A stretch of DNA of 5,659 nucleotides from contig CALZAP010000113.1 of the NCBI GenBank assembly GCA_945614335.1, forward strand, positions 1 through 5,659, written 5' to 3'. Source of the stretch: an uncultured Prevotella sp. Its GTDB lineage: Bacteria; Bacteroidota; Bacteroidia; Bacteroidales; Bacteroidaceae. A program made the position numbers and the translations under genes. The notes beneath the pieces were generated by a model, which ran no database searches, was not told where the DNA came from, and worked only from the letters and a program-made list of their open reading frames with translations. Each line of letters begins with the position of its first letter. The stretch's first letter is position 1. Shown piece by piece: positions 1 through 5,659 of this stretch.

Positions 1-997
1 GGATGTTCTCCTCAAGCATTTTTCCGGGGATTCTGCATCCGTTGTCTATATATTTAAATAGGAAGTAGAGAACCATGTTGGAGTTGTACATCGTTGTCTC
101 GCCGTATGCATCCTCAGAAAAACAGTAGTTGTCGTAATATGGTTTCATTATCTCGATGAGTTCATCAATGGTGTGATTGAACTCATAATACTGCGAATAA
201 TAGGCAAGCATCTCGCGCACTTCCTGCTCCGTGAATCCAGCCATTTCGTTGAAACCGTAGGCGAGGGAGTAGTTGGTGCCGATGTTGAAACCGCTGGTAA
301 GATCGTCAAGTGTTACTGGGCTGACACCGGTGATGAAGACACGTTCGATGCTCGAATAGGTGCCTGACTTTATCGTGTCGAAGAAGGTGCGCAGATAGCC
401 GGTGCCATGCGTCTCGCCCTGGTATTCATCCATACGTGCAGCATCCGAGAGGATATGATTGGTGAAGTGGTCATACTCGTCTATGAAGAGATATATCCTT
501 GCATCAGTCTTGCGCGCCTCCCTGTATAGATGGTCAAGCTGTTCCACACAACCGTTCTTTTTGTTCATCTCTTCCTTAATGCCTTTGGGCAGGTATTTCT
601 CATATACATCGCAGAAATAATTAAATTCCGTGTTGCATATAGCATCCAGCGCACTGCGATAATTGCCCAGGTCGGCATTCACCACAGCAAAGTTGAGATA
701 CAGTACGAGATACTTGTTGTGATTTGGTGTAGGATGTTGCCCGATATACAGGTCGCCATACAGTCGTTCAAATTTTTCCGCTGCATTGATGTCGTAATAG
801 TGGTGCAGCATAGAAATGGTGAGGCTTTTGCCGAATCGGCGAGGGCGGATGAAGAAAAAGTACTTGTTGGCTTTTTCCACCTTTTCTATAAACCTTGTCT
901 TGTCGACATAGTAGCAGTTGTCCTCGCGTATAGCCACGAAGTTCATCATGCCGTAAGGTATTCGCTTTGCCTCTTCCTTAATTATTCTCTCGTCCAT
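1..997 (-). CDS. AAA-ATPase-like protein (PF09820-type), N-terminal part, runs off the left edge
   Basis: The minus-strand frame stays open from ATG at 997-995 to the window edge, giving 332 codons with no stop. The P-loop reads RPRRFGKS at residues 51-58 (Lys57, Ser58), with Arg at the usual first Gly, as is normal in this family. Walker B is IYLFIDE at 168-174 (Asp173, Glu174). A sensor-like strand ITGVSP lies at 222-227, followed by the family signature around TSGFNIGTNYS, then YYDNYCFS and MYNSNMVLYFL near the visible end. Known family members are usually over 500 residues and carry a C-terminal PD-(D/E)XK nuclease-like domain (PF08011); that part would lie outside the window. The start is well fixed because an in-frame TAA lies 12 bases upstream of the ATG. 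The protein is predicted cytoplasmic, with no signal peptide. The biological role of the family is unknown; multicopy members are common in Bacteroides and Prevotella, so function by context is uncertain. Confidence 0.9.
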   Translation of the reverse strand, partial: MDERIIKEEAKRIPYGMMNFVAIREDNCYYVDKTRFIEKVEKANKYFFFIRPRRFGKSLTISMLHHYYDINAAEKFERLYGDLYIGQHPTPNHNKYLVLYLNFAVVNADLGNYRSALDAICNTEFNYFCDVYEKYLPKGIKEEMNKKNGCVEQLDHLYREARKTDARIYLFIDEYDHFTNHILSDAARMDEYQGETHGTGYLRTFFDTIKSGTYSSIERVFITGVSPVTLDDLTSGFNIGTNYSLAYGFNEMAGFTEQEVREMLAYYSQYYEFNHTIDELIEIMKPYYDNYCFSEDAYGETTMYNSNMVLYFLFKYIDNGCRIPGKMLEENI

Positions 998-1026
998 TTT
1001 CTTGATGCTTTAAGATTTCATTGCGG

Positions 1027-1058
1027 CAAAGATACGACATTTATTTCATATCTCCAAA
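1027..1058 (-). promoter_or_regulatory. Bacteroidetes-type promoter for the AAA-ATPase-like gene
   Basis: On the minus strand, TTTG (1058-1055) is followed by exactly 20 bases and then TATCTTTG (1034-1027), matching the Bacteroidetes -33/-7 consensus TTTG-N19-21-TAnnTTTG. Transcription would begin near 1020-1023, leaving a leader of about 25 bases before the ATG at 997. No Shine-Dalgarno sequence is visible, which is normal for this phylum. The start site is inferred from the motif only. Confidence 0.7.
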
Positions 1059-1132
1059 ATTCCGCAGCACTTTATCTTTCTCACCGCAGAAAAATACATC
1101 TAAATGAAAAAAAGTCTGCAAAATATAAATGA

Positions 1133-1142
1133 TTTTCGAAAA
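1133..1142. repeat. Perfect palindrome upstream of the lactate permease -7 box
   Basis: TTTTCGAAAA is a 10-base perfect palindrome lying 7 bases upstream of the -7 element, where the -33 box would be expected. It could be a regulator site, but no known operator is recognised, and short AT-rich palindromes occur by chance. Confidence 0.35.
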
Positions 1143-1149
1143 CTTTGAG

Positions 1150-1157
1150 TATTTTTG
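1150..1157 (+). promoter_or_regulatory. -7 element of the lactate permease promoter
   Basis: TATTTTTG at 1150-1157 matches the Bacteroidetes -7 box TAnnTTTG, and the 11 bases TATTTTTGCAG are identical to those at the hflX promoter. There is no TTTG at the expected -33 distance; a palindrome TTTTCGAAAA occupies 1133-1142 instead. Transcription would start near 1161-1164, about 35 bases before ATG 1197. This placement argues against the in-frame TTG at 1155 as a start codon, because that TTG lies inside the promoter. Confidence 0.55.
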
Positions 1158-1196
1158 CAGTCAAAAAGATACGAATATAAAATAATAGCTTTAACT

Positions 1197-2690
1197 ATGG
1201 GTATTGTATTGTCTCTTATTCCGATTGCCCTGCTTATAGTGCTGATGGCAGTCTTGAAACAACCTGGCGACAGAAGTAGTCTGGTCACCTTGGTGGTAAC
1301 GGCTCTTATTGCCGTTTTGGGTTTTGGCATGTCTGTTCACGACATGACGTTTTCGTTTCTTTATGGTGCGACGAAGGCCGTGTCGCCCATACTCATCATC
1401 ATTCTCATGGCCATTTTCAGCTACAACACACTGTTGCTAACTGGAAAGATGGAGGTGATAAAGAGCCAGTTTTCGATGATTTCCACCGACCGCAGCGTGC
1501 AGGTTCTGCTGCTTACCTGGGGCTTTGGCGGAATACTCGAGGCTATGGCAGGTTTTGGAACAGCCGTTGCCATACCTGCGGCCATCCTCATTAGCCTGGG
1601 CTACAAGCCGGTGTTTTCGGCTGTGGTGTGCCTTATAGCCAACAGTGTAGCCACTACCTTCGGTGCCATTGGTACACCGGTGATAGTGCTTGCCAACGAG
1701 ACCGGACTTGACGTGAATGCGCTTTCGGCCAATGTGGTATTGCAGCTTGCCCCGCTGATGTTTATCATACCTTTTATAATAGTGTATTTGGCCGACAGTC
1801 GCCGTGAAGCCTTGTTGAAAAACATTGTGCTATCGGCCGTCACGGGTGTCGTGTCGCTTGGCGGACAGTATTCCGCCGCCGTGTTTATGGGTGCAGAGTC
1901 GCCCGCCATCATCGGCAGCCTTCTCTCTATTGTAGCCATTGTGGTGATGGCGAAGTTTGTGAAGAGCGAGCCTCTGGCAGAGGCAAAACCAGTGAAGATG
2001 GGCGAGTTGCTGAATGCCTGGAGCGTTTATCTGCTGATACTGGCGTTGGTGATAGTGACCAGTCCGTTGTTTCCTGCCATCCGTGAGGTGTTGAGTTCCA
2101 CGTTGGTCACCACCATTCATTTCCCAGTGGAGAGCATCAAGCCTTATAAGATAACATGGCTCACTCATGCCGGTCTTCTACTCTTCGTCGGCACGTTTGT
2201 CGGCGGCCTTATTCAGGGAGCTTCTGTTTCTGGAATAATGAAGACGCTGTGGAATACGGCAAAGACTCTTCGTGCCACAATAGTCACGGTGGTGTGTCTC
2301 GTAGGTTTTTCCACGGTGATGGATTATGCCGGCATGATAACAGTGATAGCAGGAGGCCTGGCTGCGGCCACAGGCTCGTTCTATCCGTTGTTTGCCCCGC
2401 TTGTAGGCGGCATAGGCACATTTATCACAGGCAGTGACACTTCTGCCAATATCTTGTTTGGCAAGATGCAGTCTACAGTGGCAGGGCACATCAACGTGAG
2501 TCCCGACTGGCTTGCCGCCTCCAACACCGTTGGTGCCACAGGAGGAAAGATAATTTCCCCGCAGAGCATAGCCATAGCCACATCGGCTTGCAGCCTTCAG
2601 GGCAAGGAAGGTGAGATACTGAAAAAGTCGCTGCCGTGGGCGGTGTTGTATATTGTTGTGGCGGGAGCTATGGTGTATGCGCTGGTGTAA
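1197..2690 (+). CDS. lctP: L-lactate permease (LctP family)
   Basis: Integral inner-membrane transporter of 497 residues, predicted to take up L-lactate (family members also take D-lactate or glycolate) with protons. The protein is hydrophobic almost throughout, with roughly a dozen membrane segments. Signatures of the lactate permease family (PF02652) are clear: GFGGILEAMAGFGTAVAIP from residue 109, AIGTPVIVLANETGLD from 157, TFITGSDTSANILFGKMQ from 408, and GKIISPQSIA at 450-459. Family members are usually about 500-560 residues, so this one is complete. I chose ATG 1197 because it gives MGIVLSLIPIALLIVLM, the normal N-terminal first helix, and lies just downstream of the predicted promoter; the frame can be extended to TTG 1155, but that overlaps the -7 box. 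It is a single-gene unit: the upstream gene is divergent and the downstream lipoprotein gene convergent. No lactate-utilisation enzymes are adjacent, so substrate specificity rests on family membership. Confidence 0.93.
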   Translation: MGIVLSLIPIALLIVLMAVLKQPGDRSSLVTLVVTALIAVLGFGMSVHDMTFSFLYGATKAVSPILIIILMAIFSYNTLLLTGKMEVIKSQFSMISTDRSVQVLLLTWGFGGILEAMAGFGTAVAIPAAILISLGYKPVFSAVVCLIANSVATTFGAIGTPVIVLANETGLDVNALSANVVLQLAPLMFIIPFIIVYLADSRREALLKNIVLSAVTGVVSLGGQYSAAVFMGAESPAIIGSLLSIVAIVVMAKFVKSEPLAEAKPVKMGELLNAWSVYLLILALVIVTSPLFPAIREVLSSTLVTTIHFPVESIKPYKITWLTHAGLLLFVGTFVGGLIQGASVSGIMKTLWNTAKTLRATIVTVVCLVGFSTVMDYAGMITVIAGGLAAATGSFYPLFAPLVGGIGTFITGSDTSANILFGKMQSTVAGHINVSPDWLAASNTVGATGGKIISPQSIAIATSACSLQGKEGEILKKSLPWAVLYIVVAGAMVYALV

Positions 2691-2694
2691 AGTG

Positions 2695-3246
2695 TCAGAA
2701 CTCTTCCAAATCCTCCCGTTCGTCGTCCGACATGCGCCTTAGCGTGACATAAAAATACAAGGCTCGGCATTTTGAACGCTGCTTGTATGAGAGACCGGCA
2801 TACTTTATGGCCTGCATCCATCCGCCTTTGACGGAAATGATGCGTAGAAACATCTTGCCGTCGGCATAAAGCGTGTTTGTGGAAGCGTCGTAGCGCATGG
2901 AGCGGGCGTTCACTCCCGTCTTTGGAAGAAAATCAAGTAAAAGATATTCGGTGATGGTGTCGCCCTTCATGCAAAACCGTGAAGGGCCGCCACCGTCCAT
3001 GTCTTCCCAATAGTCGCGCTTGTCGTAGTCGCCGTTGGAGAATATCTCGTGAGTGACGGTCTCCACCCATCCGGCACCGTTTACCATGTCGGCAAACTGT
3101 TCCTCGCTCACTCTCTGGCTGTTTACCGCCACAGGCACGCCCTCTTCGTCGAAGAAGAATGTCTCTTCCTCGTTGCTGCACGATGTGACGGCCGCAATGG
3201 CCAAAAATGTGCAAAAAGCCAATATGAAGTTCTTTACACTGCCCAT
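2695..3246 (-). CDS. Small Bacteroidales lipoprotein, probably surface-exposed, function unknown
   Basis: A 183-residue protein beginning MGSVKNFILAFCTFLAIAAV with lipobox VTSC, the lipidated cysteine being Cys23. The residues after it, SNEEE, are acidic like the lipoprotein export signal that directs Bacteroidetes lipoproteins to the cell surface, so outer-membrane surface location is inferred. The mature part has a Trp-containing strand (GAGWVETVTHEIFSNGDYD, from residue 57), a Gly-rich turn, then alternating hydrophobic strands such as DTITEYLLL and NTLYADGKMFLRIISV. This is reminiscent of the small lipocalin-like beta-barrel lipoproteins of Bacteroidales, but I cannot assign a named family. 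The C-terminus is acidic (DDEREDLEEF). ATG 3246 was chosen because it starts a proper signal peptide; the frame extends 13 codons further to 3285, but those codons lie in the promoter. It is divergent from hflX and convergent with the lactate permease gene. Confidence 0.85.
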   Translation of the reverse strand: MGSVKNFILAFCTFLAIAAVTSCSNEEETFFFDEEGVPVAVNSQRVSEEQFADMVNGAGWVETVTHEIFSNGDYDKRDYWEDMDGGGPSRFCMKGDTITEYLLLDFLPKTGVNARSMRYDASTNTLYADGKMFLRIISVKGGWMQAIKYAGLSYKQRSKCRALYFYVTLRRMSDDEREDLEEF

Positions 3247-3254
3247 TTCGGCTG

Positions 3255-3286
3255 CGAAAATAGCACTTTTATTTTGTTTCTCCAAA
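3255..3286 (-). promoter_or_regulatory. Probable promoter of the lipoprotein gene
   Basis: On the minus strand TTTG (3286-3283), 20 bases, then TATTTTCG (3262-3255) gives the Bacteroidetes -33/-7 pattern with one mismatch in the -7 box (TTCG for TTTG). The following bases CAG extend the match to the other promoters here (TATTTTTGCAG). The predicted start of transcription falls only a few bases before the ATG at 3246, so the transcript would have almost no leader. Confidence 0.5.
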
Positions 3287-3302
3287 CTTTTTCAATACTT
3301 TT

Positions 3303-3334
3303 TTTGGTTTTATCGATAAATAATGCTATTTTTG
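3303..3334 (+). promoter_or_regulatory. Bacteroidetes-type promoter for the hflX operon
   Basis: TTTG at 3303-3306 is followed by exactly 20 bases and TATTTTTG at 3327-3334, a full match to the phylum consensus. The spacer contains the 12-base perfect palindrome TTTATCGATAAA (3309-3320). Transcription would start near 3338-3341, about 25 bases upstream of the hflX ATG. Only 16 bases separate this -33 box from that of the divergent lipoprotein promoter, so the two could interfere or be coregulated. Confidence 0.7.
3309..3320. repeat. Perfect palindrome in the hflX promoter spacer
   Basis: TTTATCGATAAA is a 12-base perfect palindrome lying between the -33 (3303-3306) and -7 (3327-3334) boxes. 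Its position would suit a repressor operator. It is not matched to any known regulator, and chance occurrence in AT-rich spacer DNA is possible. Confidence 0.35.
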
Positions 3335-3363
3335 CAGCATATTTAATATATTATAATCACTGA

Positions 3364-4620
3364 ATGAAGGAATTTGTAATTTCAGAAGCTAAGGCGGAAA
3401 CCGCTGTACTCGTGGGTCTCATAACCAAAGACCAAGATGAGAACAAAACGAAAGAATATCTCGACGAACTGGAATTTCTCGCAGACACGGCCGGTGCTGT
3501 GACAGTGAGGAGATTCACACAACGACTCAACGGACCAAGCTCGGTGACTTACGTCGGACAAGGTAAACTCGAAGAAATAAGGCAGTTTATAAAAGACGAA
3601 GAAGACAACGAGCGGGAAGTGGGAATGGTGATCTTCGACGATGAGCTGTCGGCAAAACAGATACGCAACATCGAAAAGGAACTGAAGGTGAAAATACTCG
3701 ACCGCACGTCGCTCATTCTCGACATCTTCGCCATGAGGGCGCAGACGGCTGAGGCAAAGACACAGGTGGAGCTCGCCCAGCACCGATACATGCTGCCAAG
3801 ACTGCAACGACTCTGGACTCACCTCGAACGACAGGGCGGCGGCTCGGGTAGCGGAGGTGGAAAAGGTAGCGTGGGACTTAGAGGCCCTGGAGAGACTCAG
3901 CTCGAAATGGACCGCCGTATTATCCTGCAAAGAATAACGCTTCTCAAACAGAGACTGCTCGAAATAGACAAACAGAAAACCACTCAGAGGAAAAACCGGG
4001 GAAGACTCATAAGGGTGGCGCTCGTGGGATATACCAACGTGGGAAAGTCGACCATGATGAACCTTCTGTCGAAAAGCGAGGTGTTTGCCGAAAACAAGCT
4101 CTTCGCCACTCTCGACACCACGGTAAGGAAGATGGTGATAGAAAACCTCCCGTTTCTCATTGCCGACACCGTGGGATTCATCAGAAAGCTGCCCACCGAC
4201 CTTGTGGACTCCTTCAAGTCCACACTCGACGAGGTGAGGGAAGCCGACCTCCTGCTACACGTGGTTGACATTTCGCATCCGGACTTCGAGGATCAGATAA
4301 AGGTGGTGGAAAAGACGCTTGCCGACCTCGGATGTGCCGAAAAGCCGTCGATGATAGTGTTCAACAAGATTGACGCTTACTCATGGACGGAGAAAGAGCC
4401 CGACGACCTCACTCCCGAGACAAAGGAAAACATCTCGCTCGAGAGTCTGAAGAAGACCTGGATGGCAAGAATGAACGACAACTGCATCTTCATCTCTGCA
4501 AGGGAGAAGCAAAACATCGACGAGCTCCGCGACATTCTATATAAAAAGGTAAGGGAACTGCATGTGCAGAAATATCCGTATAACGACTTCCTCTACGATG
4601 TGACGGAGGAGGAAAGATAA
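3364..4620 (+). CDS. hflX: GTPase HflX, ribosome-associated
   Basis: A 418-residue GTPase of the Obg-HflX superfamily. In studied bacteria HflX binds the large ribosomal subunit and splits stalled or idle ribosomes, notably under heat or antibiotic stress. Domains in order: N-terminal HflX-specific domain (about 1-115, with the signature VTYVGQGKLEEI at 61-72), a helical linker domain (about 116-210) containing the family hallmark GLRGPGETQLEMDRR at 171-185, then the G domain. G motifs are all intact: G1 GYTNVGKST at 222-230, G2 in TLDTTVRK (249-256), G3 DTVGF at 268-272, G4 NKID at 334-337 and G5 SAR at 378-380. A Gly/Ser-rich stretch (158-169) precedes the hallmark loop. Compared with E. 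coli HflX the C-terminal domain seems absent, and the G4-G5 segment is longer. The start is firm: TGA lies in frame directly before the ATG. The next gene follows after 11 bases and is probably cotranscribed. Confidence 0.97.
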   Translation: MKEFVISEAKAETAVLVGLITKDQDENKTKEYLDELEFLADTAGAVTVRRFTQRLNGPSSVTYVGQGKLEEIRQFIKDEEDNEREVGMVIFDDELSAKQIRNIEKELKVKILDRTSLILDIFAMRAQTAEAKTQVELAQHRYMLPRLQRLWTHLERQGGGSGSGGGKGSVGLRGPGETQLEMDRRIILQRITLLKQRLLEIDKQKTTQRKNRGRLIRVALVGYTNVGKSTMMNLLSKSEVFAENKLFATLDTTVRKMVIENLPFLIADTVGFIRKLPTDLVDSFKSTLDEVREADLLLHVVDISHPDFEDQIKVVEKTLADLGCAEKPSMIVFNKIDAYSWTEKEPDDLTPETKENISLESLKKTWMARMNDNCIFISAREKQNIDELRDILYKKVRELHVQKYPYNDFLYDVTEEER

Positions 4621-4631
4621 TATTCGACACA

Positions 4632-5659
4632 ATGCGCAGCTTAACAATTGACGAGATTTCAATACTCGAAAAAAACAGGTGCCAGGCTGAGGACTGGACA
4701 AGAATTTCAGTAGGCGAGGACTTCTTGCCGGAAACTATCTTCAACGTGAACTTCTACGGAGAAGTGTCACTTGGTGTGTTCGACAAACAGATAACGGTGG
4801 AAGAGGGATTCCTGAGACACACAGGAATAAGAAACGCGACTCTGCGCGACGTCATCATAGGCGACAACTGCCTCATTGAAAACATCGGCAACTACATCAG
4901 CAGATACGACATCGCCGAGGAAACCGTCATCACAAATGTCGGCACCATTGCCACTACCGACGGAGCCACGTTCGGACAAGGCAACAAGGTGGCGGTGCTC
5001 AACGAAGCGGGAAAGCCTAACGTGATAATATACGACGGCCTCACTTCGCAGATGGCGTTGCTGATGACAAGATGGCTCGAAACAGACGAGGAGCGGAACG
5101 CAATGATGGAACTTGTGGCAAAACACGTGGCGGAACGATTGCCCAAGAGAGGATACATTGGCTACAGGGTGAAAATCACCAACACTCGCGAGATAGTGAA
5201 CACCATAGTGGACGACGAGTGCGAGATAAACGGAGCTTCGTCACTCTCCGAGACTACACTGAAAGGCTCCCAGGAGGCAAGCGTGTTTGTGGGTCACGAC
5301 GTGATATGCGAAAACACAGTGATGCAGCCAGGTGCGTCGGTGGTGGAAGGCGCAAAGCTAAGCAACTGTCTAGTGGGCGAGGCATGCCACATCGGCCGCG
5401 GATTCTCGGCGGAAAGCAGTCTCTTCTTCGCCAACTCACACTTGGAAAACGGCGAGGCGTGTGCAGCTGTGTGCGGCCCGTTCTCGGCAAGCCATCACAA
5501 GGCGTCGCTGCTTATCGGAGTGGAAACGTCGTTCTACAACGCCGGTTCGGCCACCAACTACAGTAACCACGCCTACAAGATGGGACCCATTCACCAGGGC
5601 CAACTAATGAGAGGATCGAAAACGGCAAGCGGTGCACACATACTGCTGCCTGCAAAAAT
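4632..5659 (+). CDS. DUF4954-type left-handed beta-helix protein, N-terminal part, runs off the right edge
   Basis: The frame is open from ATG 4632 to the window end: 342 codons plus two bases. The sequence shows imperfect hexapeptide-like turns typical of left-handed beta-helices (for example RDVIIGDNCLIENIG near 72-86, VFVGHDVICENTVMQPGASVVEGAKLSNCLVG around 218-249), interrupted by a helical insertion near 135-172. The stretch FYNAGSATNYSNHAYKMGP at 301-319, followed by RGSKTASGAHILLPA (327-341), matches what I recall of the Bacteroidetes DUF4954 family (PF16314). That family name is from memory; the beta-helix fold is seen more directly. Members are around 650 residues, so about half is visible. 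Such folds often occur in acyl- or nucleotidyl-transferases, but no catalytic assignment can be made and the function is unknown. No signal peptide is seen, suggesting a cytoplasmic protein. It lies 11 bases after the hflX stop, in the same direction and with no promoter between, indicating an operon. Confidence 0.82.
   Translation, partial: MRSLTIDEISILEKNRCQAEDWTRISVGEDFLPETIFNVNFYGEVSLGVFDKQITVEEGFLRHTGIRNATLRDVIIGDNCLIENIGNYISRYDIAEETVITNVGTIATTDGATFGQGNKVAVLNEAGKPNVIIYDGLTSQMALLMTRWLETDEERNAMMELVAKHVAERLPKRGYIGYRVKITNTREIVNTIVDDECEINGASSLSETTLKGSQEASVFVGHDVICENTVMQPGASVVEGAKLSNCLVGEACHIGRGFSAESSLFFANSHLENGEACAAVCGPFSASHHKASLLIGVETSFYNAGSATNYSNHAYKMGPIHQGQLMRGSKTASGAHILLPAK

Noticed and set aside
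1089..1122. Possible second minus-strand promoter, TTTG-N22-TATTTTTC
   Set aside because: The -7 box has a mismatch at the last position, spacing is long, and the promoter at 1027-1058 is better and closer.
530..1132. 200-codon plus-strand open frame opposite the ATPase gene
   Set aside because: It is the antisense of a frame with clear Walker motifs, its product resembles no family I know, and it spans the ATPase promoter.
1090..1156. 8-base inverted repeat AAAAATAC / GTATTTTT in the divergent intergenic region
   Set aside because: AT-rich, 51 bases apart, and one arm is simply the -7 box; too weak to call a structure.
1155..1196. Upstream TTG start adding 14 residues to the lactate permease
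   Set aside because: The TTG overlaps the predicted -7 box, so it would lie upstream of the transcript, and the extra residues are charged and unlike the family N-terminus.
3247..3285. Upstream ATG adding 13 residues to the lipoprotein
   Set aside because: The extension overlaps the predicted promoter and would place residues EKQNKSAIF ahead of a good signal peptide that begins at the internal Met.
3382..3930. 182-codon minus-strand open frame within hflX
   Set aside because: Shadow of the hflX reading frame; hflX motifs are unambiguous over the same region.
4605..4616. GGAGGAGGAAAG as a Shine-Dalgarno for the DUF4954-type gene
   Set aside because: It lies about 15 bases before the ATG, encodes the Glu-rich end of HflX, and Bacteroidetes rarely use such sites.
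5072..5566. 164-codon plus-strand frame inside the DUF4954-type gene
   Set aside because: Product is Arg/Gly-rich and low in sense, as expected for an out-of-frame shadow of the beta-helix protein.

Overview
The window looks like a chromosomal segment from a Bacteroidales bacterium, most likely Prevotellaceae or a close relative. Three things support this. The promoters follow the Bacteroidetes pattern (TTTG, about 20 bases, then TAnnTTTG), and the starts lack Shine-Dalgarno sequences. The gene families are typical of the group: a DUF4954-type beta-helix protein, an AAA-ATPase-like/PD-(D/E)XK family protein, and a lipoprotein with an acidic stretch after its cysteine. Genus-level assignment is inference.

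Layout from left to right. Positions 1-997 (minus strand) hold the N-terminal 332 codons of an AAA-ATPase-like protein that runs off the left edge. An AT-rich divergent intergenic region (998-1196) carries a good promoter for that gene and a -7 element for the next. Positions 1197-2690 (plus) encode a complete L-lactate permease (LctP family). It converges, with only 4 bases between stop codons, on a small minus-strand lipoprotein gene (2695-3246). A second divergent promoter region (3247-3363) separates the lipoprotein from a plus-strand pair: hflX (3364-4620), and 11 bases later a DUF4954-type left-handed beta-helix protein (4632 to beyond the right edge).

Functionally the genes do not form one pathway. 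The permease suggests lactate/proton exchange, with no lactate-oxidising enzymes in view. HflX is a ribosome-splitting, stress-associated GTPase, and its downstream partner has no known function but is probably cotranscribed with it. The ATPase belongs to an abundant, poorly understood Bacteroidetes family. I saw no RNA genes, CRISPR arrays, insertion sequences or clear intrinsic terminators. The window reads as mostly ordinary core genome. The points most worth a second look are the hflX/DUF4954 pairing, the HflX variant without a C-terminal domain, the near-leaderless lipoprotein transcript, and perfect palindromes inside two promoters.
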